Source of the DNA: Takakia lepidozioides
Taxonomy: Eukaryota > Streptophyta > Takakiopsida > Takakiales > Takakiaceae
DNA length: 64,000 nucleotides
Assembly: GCA_030704615.1 (NCBI GenBank)
Contig: CM060733.1
Location: 24,366,001 to 24,430,000 of the forward strand
Direction of reading: 5' to 3'
In this document: positions 13,301 through 25,180 of the stretch, in pieces
Layout of the letters: each line of letters begins with the position of its first letter
How positions within the stretch are numbered: the first letter of the stretch is position 1
The notes under the pieces: generated by a model
Told to the model about the DNA's origin: nothing
The model's input: the letters and a program-made list of their open reading frames with translations, nothing else
Databases searched by the model: none
Program-made: the position numbers and the translations under genes

Positions 13301-13445
13301 TCGCACCTACCTCGTCAGCCGCACCTGAATGCTTTGCGGTCACCTCATTCTCAGCTACGATCCTCACCGGAATCTCCGGTAGGAGCTGTGCACTTGCAGG
13401 ATTCAGAGAGAGCGTTGCCAAATCGGGCACGGCCTCCGACTCCAT
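7338..13445 (-). CDS. SET and MYND domain protein (SMYD-like lysine methyltransferase), 10 exons
   Basis: Probable protein lysine methyltransferase of the SMYD group (S-adenosylmethionine donor; histone or cytosolic targets). Exons on the minus strand: 13445-13150, 12549-12390, 11678-11520, 10998-10854, 9804-9678, 9466-9391, 9228-9094, 8759-8448, 7941-7702, 7412-7338. All have GT-AG ends and matching phases, giving 574 residues. Start: ATG at 13445, before MESEAVPDL. The SET N-part (REIKAGEVV) is at about residue 99 and is split by a MYND zinc finger at about 126-165 (CHECC, CPSC, YCQEC, HSQWCH). The SET core has NHSCWPNC near 292-299 and a tyrosine-containing LCVSYINLYEPRG, with post-SET cysteines FDCSCQRC. 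A helical TPR-like C-terminus runs from about 380 to 574. Exon 1 holds a poly-Lys run from a CTT microsatellite. Intron 4 carries a LINE-like fragment. The gene is divergent from eEF2. Confidence 0.93.
9915..10560 (-). mobile_element. LINE-like 3' fragment, copy 1 (in SMYD-like intron 4)
   Basis: Minus-strand reading gives a decayed reverse-transcriptase C-terminal region (SIHFLIH, then LALLGS). The same segment occurs near 26.4, 35.5 and 43.2 kb. The part beginning GAGAATGTACTCATGAGACC is present twice in tandem (about 9938-10070 and 10083-10235), so this copy contains an internal duplication. No open frame survives. Confidence 0.6.
13271..13304. repeat. CTT microsatellite coding for poly-Lys
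   Basis: A run of CTT triplets lies in exon 1 of the SET/MYND gene and encodes about nine consecutive lysines. It is prone to length change and may act as a basic nuclear-targeting tract. Confidence 0.85.
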
Positions 13446-14450
13446 ACCTGATCTCGAATCCGAGCTCAACACTTCAACGAATTAGACGCTGCACTGAGGA
13501 CTCACCATCCTTTACAAAGAGAAACTAGATGCTTTCCAGAAACTACAATCAGTTGACAGAACAGATCTTATGAGAGAAATTAGTATAGTTAATCTCTGGT
13601 GCTGAGATCATAAGAACAACTTAACGATCGACTAGCCAAGTTATTATCTAGACAGCCTTGACGTCAACTTCTGCAACTTCGATTGCTGACACCAGAGAAC
13701 GGCGAATATCCATAAATTCCTCTACGAATAATCTGTATAATATGCTATCGCTGCGAAGGCGAAGATCGAAGGGAAACATCTAGCTCTCCGCCCTCCACCA
13801 CCTAGCTAGCTAGCTCCTAGACATCTCTCGCCATGGAGACGACACCACATCCCACCGTCCACTCCCTGCCGCCGGCGTCCAGTGCCGACCGGCGGCCGGG
13901 CCACCAATTTCGAGATCTATTAATTTATTAATTTATTTAGGATTTTCTGTCATTTACTTATTTATTTTTATTTTTATTGTTTTAGAGAACAGGGGACAGT
14001 ACGGTACGGTGGCCCTGATAAAACATTATTTAACATTTATGTTCAATAAAAAAGAAAGAAAAACAGAAGCAGAAAAAAATCATAGAGGATAGATTAGTAG
14101 TAATTATAGTTAGCTATTTCACGAGGCGTCCGTCGTAACGTGCGCTGGCTTTCCGACGAGGTTCCCGAAGGGCAACCCGCGGGGGATATTTCCGGTACCC
14201 TAGTTAGCGGCGGTTAAGTGTGTGGTTAACGCGGCGACCTAATTCGATGAAATCGGAACCGTGGATGGGGTGACGGCGGAAGAGGGCCGTGGATGTGCAA
14301 CAGGTGGTGTAGCTAGACGCGAGGGGCTGCAGAAAAGAGGGGAGGTTTTGTGTCGACTCCGTGCTGTTGTTGTTGCTGTGCTTGAGATTGGGCCGCGCAG
14401 TCCGCTCTACAAGCTGTCGGCTGTGGCCGGTTAGACCTGAAGCCGTCGCA
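13446..14450. promoter_or_regulatory. Divergent intergenic region between SMYD-like and eEF2 genes
   Basis: About 1 kb between two start codons pointing away from each other, so it should hold both promoters and 5' UTRs. It includes an AT-rich block at 13920-14050 that contains an ACAGGGGACAG...GGCCCT motif also found near 59815. No clear TATA box could be assigned. Confidence 0.5.
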
Positions 14451-17400
14451 ATGGTGAGATTTGGCTGCTGTAGGAATTGTTTAGCTGAGGCATCATGGTT
14501 GTGGCAAGTTTTTCTGGGTTGTTTGTGGGATGAGTGCAGAAGCGGTGGCTGCTGGCTGGTTGTTTTGTTTGGCACGGGATCTTTTCTCGTGAGTTATGTT
14601 ACTGGGGTTGTTCTTTTCCAGTTACGGATGTAGATGTGTGCTGACATAGTATGTGGAATTGCAGGTGAAGTTTACTACAGAAGAGCTTAGGCGGATCATG
14701 GACAAGAAGCATAACATCAGGAATATGTCCGTGATTGCCCACGTCGATCACGGTACTACTCTTGACCTGTTTGTACCTAGTTCTTTAGAATCGATCTTTG
14801 CAGTTCTATGTAGCTTATGTACTGAACATTCTTGGGTATTCGACTTAAGTTTGAGAGGGCTGCCTTCACGGGTCTTAAGGACGACACATTTCATGTGCAT
14901 GCGACGTGAGGTTATCTGTTGATAGCTCGTGGGTAGTATGCAGTTTAGTGACGGTGCTGGATTCTGCCTTAAAATCCCATCTCGAGAAGTGCTGCCTGCA
15001 ACTAGATTGGTACGGTGGCTAGCAAGCATCTCTATAGCCATCAATGGGTTGTCTGCTTATTTGAGGGGTGTCCGTAGCCCGAATGAAGGCCGGTCTTACA
15101 AGGAATGCGTTCGAGGCTGTTTCAGTATGCCTGTGGCAAAGATACCCCTGCATGCGCTTTTAGGAGCCAACTCTGTAAATACTCTACTGTCAGACTGTAA
15201 ACACATGCTTAGTTCTATCTGTGTTTCTAGACCTGTATTTTTTCCCGTCACTCTACTGAAACGGACTGCGGGTGTCCCATGCAGGAAAGTCCACCTTGAC
15301 AGATTCCCTTGTGGCTGCTGCTGGCATCATTGCCCAAGAAGTAGCAGGTGATGTCCGGCTTACAGATACCCGAGCTGATGAGGCAGAGCGAGGTATCACC
15401 ATCAAATCAACAGGGATTTCTTTGTATTATGAAATGAGTGACGAGTCATTGAAGGATTACCATGGACCGAAGGATGGGAATGACTATCTCATCAATTTGA
15501 TTGACTCACCCGGACACGTGGACTTTTCATCGGAGGTTACTGCAGCCCTGCGGATTACGGATGGTGCTTTGGTGGTGGTGGATTGTGTTGAGGGAGTGTG
15601 TGTCCAGACTGAGACTGTGCTTCGTCAAGCACTTGGTGAGAGGATTAGGCCAGTGCTCACTGTTAACAAGATGGACAGGTGCTTCTTGGAGTTGCAAGTC
15701 GAGGGTGAAGAGGCATATCAGACATTTCAGCGAGTGATCGAGAGTGCCAATGTCATCATGGCCACTTATGAAGATAAGTTGCTTGGCGATGTGCAGGTAT
15801 ATCCTGAGAAGGGGACTGTTGCCTTCTCTGCTGGTCTCCATGGGTGGGCTTTCACTCTGACCAACTTTGCGAAGATGTATGCCAAAAGGTTCAACGTGGA
15901 CGAGAAGAAAATGATGGAGAGATTGTGGGGTGAGAACTACTTCGATCCAGCCACCAAAAAGTGGACTGCGAAGAACACTGGAGCGGCCACCTGCCAGCGC
16001 GGGTTTGTGCAATTTATCTACAACCCTATCAAGCAGATTATTAACATATGTATGAACGACCAGAAGGACAAGCTGTGGCCTATGATGAGTAAGTTAGGAA
16101 TTGCTTTGAAGGGTGAAGAGAAAGACCTCATGGGAAAGGCTCTAATGAAGAGGGTCATGCAGACCTGGCTGCCAGCAAGCAGTGCACTTCTTGAGATGAT
16201 GATCCATCATTTGCCCTCTCCTGCCACGGCCCAAAGGTACCGGGTGGAAAATCTGTACGAGGGTCCCTTGGATGACCAATATGCAAATGCCATCAGGAAC
16301 TGTGACCCTGAAGGTCCTCTCATGCTCTACGTTTCAAAGATGATTCCTGCCTCTGACAAGGGTCGGTTCTTTGCTTTTGGACGGGTCTTTGCTGGGAAAG
16401 TGTCCACTGGTTTGAAAGTCCGCATCATGGGGCCTAATTATGTGCCCGGACAGAAGAAGGACCTGTATACCAAGAGTGTGCAAAGGACAGTCATCTGGAT
16501 GGGGAGGCGTCAGGAATCTGTTGAGGATGTACCGTGCGGCAACACAGTGGCCTTGGTTGGTCTTGATCAGTTCATCACCAAGAATGCCACTCTGACCAAT
16601 GAGAAGGAAGTTGATGCTCATCCTATTCGGGCCATGAAGTTCTCTGTGTCACCTGTTGTGCGTGTTGCAGTGCAATGTAAGACTGCATCTGATCTGCCCA
16701 AGTTGGTAGAGGGGTTGAAGCGGTTGGCCAAGTCTGATCCTATGGTTGTTTGTACAATTGAGGAGAGCGGTGAGCACATCATTGCTGGTGCAGGCGAGCT
16801 CCATCTTGAGATCTGTCTCAAGGATTTGCAAGAGGACTTCATGGGAGGGGCTGAAATTGTGGTGTCTGATCCTGTTGTCTCTTTCCGGGAGACTGTTCTT
16901 GAGAAGTCTATCCGCACAGTGATGAGTAAATCTCCCAATAAACACAACCGACTTTACTTTGAGGCAAGGCCCCTTGAGGAAGGGTTGGCAGAAGCCATTG
17001 ATGATGGGCGCATTGGTCCTCGCGATGATCCTAAGGTCAGGAGTAAGATTTTGGCTGAGGAGTTTGGTTGGGACAAGGATCTAGCAAAGAAGATTTGGTG
17101 CTTCGGACCAGAGACAACTGGACCGAACATGGTGGTGGACATGTGTAAGGGAGTTCAGTATCTCAATGAAATTAAGGACTCAGTTGTAGGGGCCTTTCAG
17201 TGGGCCTCAAAGGAGGGTGCTCTTGCTGAAGAGAATATGCGAGGTATTGCATTTGAGGTGTGCGACGTGGTTCTCCATGCAGATGCCATACATCGTGGTG
17301 GTGGCCAGATCATGCCAACTGCCAGGAGGGTGATGTATGCAGCTCAGCTCACAGCCAAGCCTCGCCTTTTGGAGCCTGTGTACTTAGTGGAAATCCAGGC

Positions 17401-17725
17401 ACCAGAGGGCGCACTTGGTGGCATATATGGTGTGCTCAATCAAAAACGTGGTCATGTGTTTGAGGAAGTCCAGAGGCCAGGAACTCCTCTCTACAACATC
17501 AAAGCTTATCTCCCTGTCATAGAGTCATTTGGATTTTCAGGTACTCTTCGAGCAGCAACATCTGGGCAGGCCTTCCCCCAGTGTGTCTTTGACCACTGGG
17601 AGATGATGAACAGTGACCCACATGACTCGACTACACAGGCAGGTGTAATAGTCACAGACATCCGTAAGCGTAAGGGTCTGAAGGACCAGATTACTGCCCT
17701 TTCAGAGTATGAAGACAGGCTGTAA
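14451..17725 (+). CDS. EEF2: Translation elongation factor eEF2, 3 exons
   Basis: Cytosolic GTPase that moves tRNA and mRNA through the ribosome after peptide-bond formation. Exons: 14451-14453 (ATG only), 14665-14752, 15285-17725, all GT-AG, giving 843 residues, the normal plant length. The start is fixed by the ATG just before a GTGAG donor; exon 2 then continues [10 protein letters not shown]. Seen motifs: P-loop AHVDHGKST formed across intron 2, effector region [19 protein letters not shown] (G3), NKMDR (G4), and domain IV tip [12 protein letters not shown] with the His (residue 700) that is modified to diphthamide. The C-terminus (SEYEDRL) is typical. The frame is intact throughout. Expression is expected to be high and constitutive; the sequence shows no special control signal beyond the first-codon intron. 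Confidence 0.98.
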
Positions 17726-18898
17726 TTTCCATGCAGCTTGGTGTTGAGCAAGGTTCTATGATATGCGTCGTTGCCAGCTTTCTCAGGGTAACATAGAAAG
17801 TTCATGTTTTACTCATATTTTTTATGTGGTATGTCTTCGTTAGTTCAGGCTCCAGGCCATTTCTGGCCCAATTGAGAGGTGTACCTGATTGCTCGGGAAG
17901 TTGGGGTGGCCCTGAGGCATGTAGAGGGCAATGCCATGCCAACTTTTTTAAGAACTATTTCACTCACATGTGGTATCAAGCCTGTCTTGTTAATTGCCTC
18001 TGGGAGAGACTCTAGTCTATGACTAGAAATTATAGCTTCAGCGTCAGTCAATTATTATGGGCATTTTTGAAATGCTGGAGCAGCATGATTTCGGCGCTGT
18101 TGACAGCAGGATGACATCCGTTTATAAGGCTTTTTGTTGAGTATCTTTTTATCTTTCTATCTCATGCTCTACTTGGTGGGGTTATTGCGAATACATGTTC
18201 TACTGTGTGCTCTCTGCTAGGCTTGTCTAGGCTGTCTGGTTTGATTGGGAAGTACAGACTACTCATGAGGTTTCATATTTCATCAGACTGGTGTAAACCT
18301 CATAACACAAACTATGTTTTTGAATTGTGGCCGGAATCGTTGCTTGTGTGGATGTTGCTGTCAAAGCACATATCTAGTGCACTGCAGACTGACCAACTTG
18401 CATACAATCTCCTTACATTATAAGATGTTCCAACATAGGGCTGATTGGGCTGATAGTAAAGCAGGAGATGTTGTGAAGGACCTCGACCATTGATGCGCTG
18501 TGGATGGAAACTCATGACAGTCCACATTCTGATGTGTAACCAAAGGAGATACCGTTAGGTTGAAATGTTTAGGAAAGCTTACAACATCAACTTTGGAGGC
18601 ACCAAACAAATCTAGACTTGGACAAGAAACCAAAAAGTTACACCTCCCTCAAAACATTGTCATTCATCACAGTTGAGCATTCCTGCATTTTAAGCAAGTA
18701 CATCTCATACAGTAAACACTTTGAAATGACCTGCAAGCTGTCAGCATTGGCTTGTTCACTTCCAATGGCTTGTAGCTCCTGTTGAAATCATGATCATCAA
18801 GAGACACCAGAGACGTCATCTATCTATCTATATATAGTAGTGCCCTGCTAATGGCAAGGCCAATGAAGAAAAGCTGGTCTAGACTTTTGCACCTAATG
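17726..18898. other. 3' flank of eEF2; no further gene
   Basis: Begins with the presumed eEF2 3' UTR. No domain recognised on either strand; a short CTAT/TATA run lies near 18820-18836. Confidence 0.4.
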
Positions 18899-19975
18899 TC
18901 ATACATCACAACTACTTGTTGAGCTGAAGACCTTTTTTTTTCTGCTCCAAAAGAATATGAGATTGTCATTGCTCACCACATTCAAATAGTAGAGGGCCCA
19001 ACTAGTTCTTGCAATGTCCAGCCACTGTGCATCAGTCGTTGCAGAAACTTTGAACTCCCACACGCATATGATGGGTGGGGCTGAGCCACCACGATCAAGA
19101 TTCCCAACAAGCAATAGGCCCCCCCCACTCTGGACCATCTGTACTACCATGACACACCACCTCCACGAAAGTCAGGCATCTGTATAGCAACTTTAGTCCA
19201 CACACCGCTGCCAATGTTACAAGCCAAAAGGTGTCTGTCAGGCAGCTCTCGTAGCTGCTCATAAAGTAGAGCAAAGAGAGTAGGGCCACATATCACACTT
19301 CTTGAACACCAGTCCAGATCACCAACTGTTGGCATCTTTCCAGTCTCGGTCCAACACTCGCAAATTGAGTCATAGATGTGTGTTCTCCAAAGTCTAGTGT
19401 CGCCGACATACTTGAATGATAGCACAATGACCTTGTAGCTCTTGGTGCATCTATCAACAATCAAATTTACTCTTGGCACTTGGACACGTGATGGATTGTG
19501 AGGCAGGGCAGGCAATTGTCTGAAAGTGTTCAGGAGAGGATTATACACAAACCATGATACGTAATGATCGCCCCGCCCTCATCGCACTCGTCCTGATCGC
19601 GCTCGTCCGTTATGCAAAATAAGCCTCCATCTGCAGCACGAGCTGTGTATGGTGAATTATCCTTGGGGAATTTGAGGCCGATCCTGTGCACCGTCGAGTT
19701 GTGGGGGCATACAACATGCAAACATCTGGGGTTACGTATCTGTTTAAACACCAGTCGTAGGATTCATGTGGGCTTACGTATCTGTTTAAACACCAGACGT
19801 AGGATTCTTCGTGAAGAGGGAGCTGCTGACAGAGTTGTTGGAAACTAGCAGTAGATGGGAGGGAATTCCACAACTTGCGAACCGACTTAAAGCGGACAAG
19901 ACTTCGATATGGCAAAAGGGCCAACACTACCATCACTAACTCGAAAGGGAGCCGGCTCCAAATCTCCTCCTCCAT
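18899..19975 (-). pseudogene. F-box/kelch-type protein pseudogene
   Basis: F-box proteins of this type recruit substrates to SCF ubiquitin ligases. The minus-strand ATG at 19975 starts with MEEEIWSRLPFELVMVVLALL, a good N-terminal F-box. After about 110 codons the frame is lost. The next homologous parts are in a second frame (FPKDNSPYTARAADGG), then a third (VYNPLLNTFRQLPALP through LPDRHLLACN), and the C-terminal kelch-like part (SATTDAQWLDIARTSWALY) needs yet another shift, so at least three frameshifts separate the segments. A 42-bp in-frame tandem duplication lies just after the F-box. Genes of this family are usually intronless, so the shifts are more likely decay than splicing. It ends near 18899. 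Confidence 0.8.
19732..19815. repeat. 42-bp tandem duplication in F-box pseudogene
   Basis: Two near-identical copies start at 19732 and 19774, both beginning TTACGTATCTGTTTAAACAC. The duplication is in frame and repeats about 14 residues (SYVWCLNRY / SYDWCLNRY). Confidence 0.9.
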
Positions 19976-21036
19976 ACTGCCGAGGTGGGTTCGGTGACAA
20001 AACCTCTCCAATTGTGTTCTTGTGATCCTAACCTCAACGGAGCTTGGGGGAAAAAATTTAGGGGAAGAAAGACTCAGCCCTGAGCCCAACTATTGTTGGT
20101 ATCATTCCTTTGCTATCAAAAGCCTCGCTACTGCATTGCTATTCTGGTACTCAACCTTCTTTGCTAGCCACCCACTCCCCCTTTTACTAAGCTTATTTGC
20201 AGCCGTGCTGTGTATTCCGTAGTCTCCCCATAGAAACCGTAAAATCCCTAAAAAATCTTTGCTTCGTATGGATAGCAAGCTTGACTGGGTACCCGTTTTC
20301 AAGAATATCGATGTGTTGTATGTCTCAACGACAGCTCGTTGGAACTCGTGTCGACAGCTCGTTGGGATACGCAAGTAAAGTGGAGTAAAGTTAGGCAAGT
20401 TAAGTAGAAATGCCCACTTGTGTAACTGAATTGAGACAGTGCGGCAAGCGCGAAGGAATCTACTGTACCACTACGCGGTGTCACCATCCATCTTTCTCCT
20501 TCGTCTCCCTCCGCAGCCCTAGACGACCCTTCTCTAGATGTGAATCACCGCACTTGAGCCGCCGTTCTTGCAACTGCTGCACTGGAAAGCTTTGATCATC
20601 ACCAACGCTGCGTGTGGTGTCTACAAGTTTAGTGGACTGGAGATGTAGCGTGAGAAGGAAGCTTGACTTGCTTGGCACAGACAGGAGCTACAGATTTGTT
20701 GAGATGATTAAGTTGTATCCATATCAAGCATTCCACTTATGTCTCCAGTACTTTCCAGTTATGGAATAAAGGCCATGCTTTCCACTCACCCCATGCCCGT
20801 TGGCCAGATTCAGGAGAAGCGGGGAACTTCGCTCATGTATGACATCTCAAGATTACACCTTGTAACCTTGCTCAGAAATTGTGACAGTGAGATTGATCGA
20901 TGTTGTATATGTATCTCCTGCGTTTTCTAATTCAGTATGTAGCATGTGGTTTTAGTTGGCATGGATCACATCTGGTTTCCAGAACAGGAGATATTGGGCA
21001 CAGTCCTCATCTACTATGGTTGCTGTGCCTCTGCAG
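19976..21036. other. No gene recognised
   Basis: Short open frames only; no domain could be identified. The right end is the intron before the epoxide hydrolase relic exon. Confidence 0.3.
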
Positions 21037-22248
21037 GCACCAGGTAGAGCTGAGAATGAATTTGCCAGTATTGGAACGTCAGAAGTCCTTAGAAAGAGAA
21101 TTGCATCTTCCCATCGGCCTTCACTGACGGCACCTGAAGGGAAGGAGAATAACGGCATTGCCAAAGGTTGATGCACTATCATTGTGGTTCACACAAGAGG
21201 ATCTTGATTACCTCACAGAACAATTTGAGAACACAGGATTCACTGGCAGTCTCAATTATCCGGGCCATTGACAGGTGCAAGGTCTACTAACTTTGAGTGG
21301 CCCTCCTCTGTTTTTCTGTTTTCCTTTGTTCGTTGCAAGGAAAGAGGGGGACACCCCAGATCACACTTACTAGACCAGCAACCTCAATCACCACCTTGGA
21401 AGGCAAAGAAATGCCCTTTTAGAAGGGCCAGCAGGCAAAGAAATACATTTAGTGCAATAAAAAGAAATATTATAAAAGATTTTGGTGAATGCTTTAAACT
21501 ATTTTCCTTTCTTCTTACTCCGAAGTGTGATTGAAGCCATGCGTATACACCTGTGTTAAGACAGAGCTACAGTAGCACTGTAGAAATAAATCAACGGTAT
21601 GCCAGCCAATGCCAGCCCTTGAATTATCACTACATCCGTTTTGATCGTCATCAGCTGAGCAATAGCGTGTAGTCGAAGTCCTCAGGAGGGTTGGTATCTC
21701 AAGCAGCTCTACATCCTCAAGGGTCAGTCATAGCCAGCTTTCAGAGGGTCCTACCCTCGTTCGCACCACCTGAGTTGAAAACCTCAGGATTCTGGGAGGC
21801 TTTGTACCCTGCAGAAATTCCCGTGAGGTTGTGGGTGAAACTTAAATGAGAGAAAGGCAGACGACTATGGCTGAAGCCAGTGGAAGTAAGAGCCATTTCT
21901 CATAGCAAGCTAGGGTACTGGTGCTAGCTCTATGAACTTAAATAAAATATCCAGTGGCATAACTTGCAGCTCTCATGATGGGGATAACATTTGTTCAGGA
22001 CATGGGAACTGAAGGCCCCATGGACAAATAGGGGAGTGAAGACACCTTGTTTGTTCATTGCTGGTGATAAAGACCAAGTTTGGGAGTTACCGGGGCTTAA
22101 GGGCTACATCCATGGTGGGGACTCCAAGAACCTGGTGCCCAATCTGAAGGATGTTATTGTGCTCAAAGGTGGTCATTTTATTCATGAGGAGCAGAGCGTC
22201 AAATTCAACGAGTTAGTGATCAATTTTTTTAAAGATTGCCAACCATAG
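21037..22248 (+). pseudogene. Soluble epoxide hydrolase relic (last two exons)
   Basis: Alpha/beta-hydrolase that opens epoxide rings with water; only the C-terminal part remains. Exon 21037-21274 starts after a TCTGCAG acceptor with APGRAENEF, changes frame near 21150 (LPKVDALSLWFTQEDLDYL is in a second frame) and has another 1-nt shift before RAIDR at its donor. The last exon (21999-22248) is intact: TWELKAPWTNRGVKTPCLFI, a GDKDQVW segment that in the family carries the acid residue, and GGHFIHEEQ with the catalytic His. The intron phase joins correctly as D-R-T-W-E-L. The N-terminal exons with the nucleophile were not found upstream. Called a pseudogene because of the two shifts and missing 5' part. 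Confidence 0.85.
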
Positions 22249-23714
22249 CTGTGACTACTAATAACTCTTTTCCCGCACACTGGTTCTCCCGATCTTAAGC
22301 AGTAGTAATTTTAAGAGAGCAGACATTGACTTGAACTTTGACAGAGTGTGTGCAATCTTGTATTGAGAAACCTAGAAGTGGACATGCTCAAAGGCACTTC
22401 TATTTGTAAAATTATTTGATTTCAATCAGATTGGACGGGAGGGCAAGATTGACTATGTAATTACCCAGTCTGCTGCTCTAAACGAAAAGCGTAGTGATTT
22501 TGGTAGTCAACCCAAAACCATCAAACACACTATTGAATCCATTGCTCACATGCTAGGACATTTTGCAACACTTCAGGTGGCTGGGTCACTGGACCACTCT
22601 TGATGTCACCCTTGTGTGTTACGGACACTTGATTTCAGCTCTGATATCATACCAACCCCCATAATGGTTTGTGAAGATATTCACATTGAGCCATCAAAAT
22701 TTGGAACAGAAGTTGCTAACTCACAGCTTTTACCTCAGAGACCCTCAAAGCTAGCTATTCCTACTTGTCAACAGCTTGTTCTATAATCCATACATAGCTT
22801 ATGATACTTTTGCCAGGTATATGTAGAAGTAAGGGTGCACTGGTGCGGCAGACAAATGGCAATTTTGTCACATTGTTACAGAACTCCCTGTGCATGGGGG
22901 GCACTAGCACACTGAAAAAACTCAAATTTTGGCATGGAGCCTGTGTGTAGGGAGGATCTCAACTGTAGATGGCCTCTCTGCTGAAGTCACTAAAGAAACT
23001 ACCTGTGCGAACAAGACAGTGATCATTGAACCCGATTGTAGAAGGGAGTAAACATGTCCTACATAACTGTCTTCTCATCCAGGCTTGCTGAAGCATCTTC
23101 TCAAAGTGGGTGCGTGCACCCCCAACTTGTGGCATATTTGTATGTAAAGTAGCTGCCCTGTGCATTCCCTCCTGACACTAACCACAGCTTGTGCTGCTAT
23201 ACATTTGACTAGTGGAACTGATGCCTATTCTTTCTCTAAAATTTTTCTCTTACTAGGTGGACACAAGTATTGAATGTGGGTGTGAGGCTAATTATGTTGC
23301 GAAGGAAAGAGGGCTAGCTAACCTGAATTCAGCTGTAACACTACAAGACCCCCATCGCATCGAAAGCTGTTGAATGTACGGGTGCAAGAATTTAGCGATC
23401 AGCACAAAATCACGGATCCAGCACCTGCATCCCAAAGCCCCATGCCCGAATGACAAAGATATGACATGACAGGTCACTGTTACCACAACAAGTCAAAGTT
23501 AACATACATTGAAGGTCTGAAACATAACTTTTACTTCCTTGTCAACAGAAGGATGGGTTTTTTGGTGATACTTTAGAATAAACCTCGAGCCTAGTCTTCA
23601 AAAGGCCTACGATCTGGATTTCGTGATCCAACAACTAAGCCAAAATTGAAGCTTGTATGGTATAACACCCAAGGCAAATTGGATAGGACTACCTGACTTG
23701 TACCAAACCCTCCT
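22249..23714. other. No gene recognised
   Basis: Follows the epoxide hydrolase relic. Only short random open frames on both strands; no repeat structure seen until the foldback element at 23715. Confidence 0.3.
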
Positions 23715-23954
23715 CTGTAATACTGATGAATTACCTCGTTCCCCGCGGCTATGGTAGTGAGCGACTCGCACAAACATGTCAGATGATATTTCTCTTGAGC
23801 CAGCGCCGAGCGGTTTGTTTGTTTGTTTGTTTGCCTGTGTTTCGCAAGCACAAAGTGAGTTGGGCACTGGCTCAGAAGAATATCGTCCGACATGTCTGTG
23901 CGACACGCATCACTAAATAGCCGTGGGGAACGAGGCAATTCATCAGTATTACAG
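23715..23954. repeat. 240-bp foldback (inverted repeat) element
   Basis: Left arm 23715-23807 and right arm 23862-23954 are inverted copies, roughly 80-85% identical by eye, separated by a 54-nt loop with a GTTT microsatellite. The outer 18 bp (CTGTAATACTGATGAATT) are perfect. Many differences are transitions. It could be a foldback transposon or MITE, or the source of a long hairpin RNA. No obvious target duplication flanks it, and no coding sequence was recognised. Confidence 0.85.
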
Positions 23955-25180
23955 GCCTCTGCCTGCAGATCGCCACAGCAAAACTCCGCCCGCCTTGAGA
24001 GAGAGAGGACGTGAGAGAGACCTGTTGCTTTTCAATAGCCCATGCCCTCTTGCCCGTGCCACGGGATCCTCTGGAATAAGACCCGCGTATTGGAATCTTT
24101 CAAGGGTTAGGGGGGCTTAGAAGCATGGCCTTTTTGGTATTCCGTATCCGTATGTGGTATGTGTACCCATGTCTACCCATACGAAAGCCTTCATTGTGAA
24201 AGAGGTTATTTTTCTCCTTTCACTGATTTGTGAGCTGTTGCTCCCAGGTGTTTCCCTTGATCTGATAGATATCTGTATCCTTTTTTTTGTTTTTAAATTT
24301 TTATCTGTATCTATCATTTCGTTAACAGAGAACGTCCTTCTCACATTCATGCACACTAGAAAGGTTGTTCATGGACAAGCCAACATGAAGACTGTAACAG
24401 ACTACTGTTATTCTGCAATCATGACATTCAGTGCAGTAATTTCTGCTCAAAATCAGGTGCTTTCAGACTACACCATAGGCGCAACACATCAGCCTTTGTT
24501 GCTTCTAATCGGAAGATCCTAAATGAGGACCTCAACAATTTGGTCTACTGCTTGAATCCAAGGCATGGGTGCTTCTTCAATGGCAACCACGGACACCCCA
24601 AAAATAAAGAACTCAGGACTCAAGGAGCCATGTTTGCAGATTGCACCTGCATTGTGAGGGACGTGTGCGCTGTGGAGCCGTTGAGAGATTTAACCATTTG
24701 AACAATCATTCGACAATTCATTCAATAATCAACCAATCATTTGGACAAATGGATATACACCACTCCATCTTAAGAGAATCAACAACATGAGGGCAAATTC
24801 ATAACCTCATGACATGGAGCTCAATGGCTTCTTTAATTGCACAAAGCATCAAGGATTCCAAACTACTCAAATTTCACCTTAGGAGCTTGGTCTCTTGAAA
24901 CATTATCGTCCCCACAAACCTGGAGACCAAATTTGAAATCCAGAAGATCTCGTGCATTTCTACAAACTCTTCATCTCATTATCATCTAATCACTCATAGG
25001 GCAAGCCATTTGTTGGATTGCTGCCCTCTATCTTGACCATGCAAAACTTGAGTTACGTCAGAAACAGAAACGCCTCAAAGATGGGCAAGATCAAAGCTGT
25101 GCCGTCAGATCTCCAATGAAGCCATTGGGGCATACCAAAAGGGCATCGAAACAAGCAGACGTGTCTCAGAGGACAGACAT
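23955..25180. other. No gene recognised
   Basis: AT-rich with short open frames. The right end is presumably the 3' UTR of the minus-strand MRT4 gene. Confidence 0.3.

Noticed and set aside
23790-23812. Slight likeness of the foldback left arm to miR171 (TTGAGCC then GCGCC)
   Set aside because: There is an extra base in the core and the ends do not match; the arm is also far longer than a miRNA precursor stem needs. Treated as chance.
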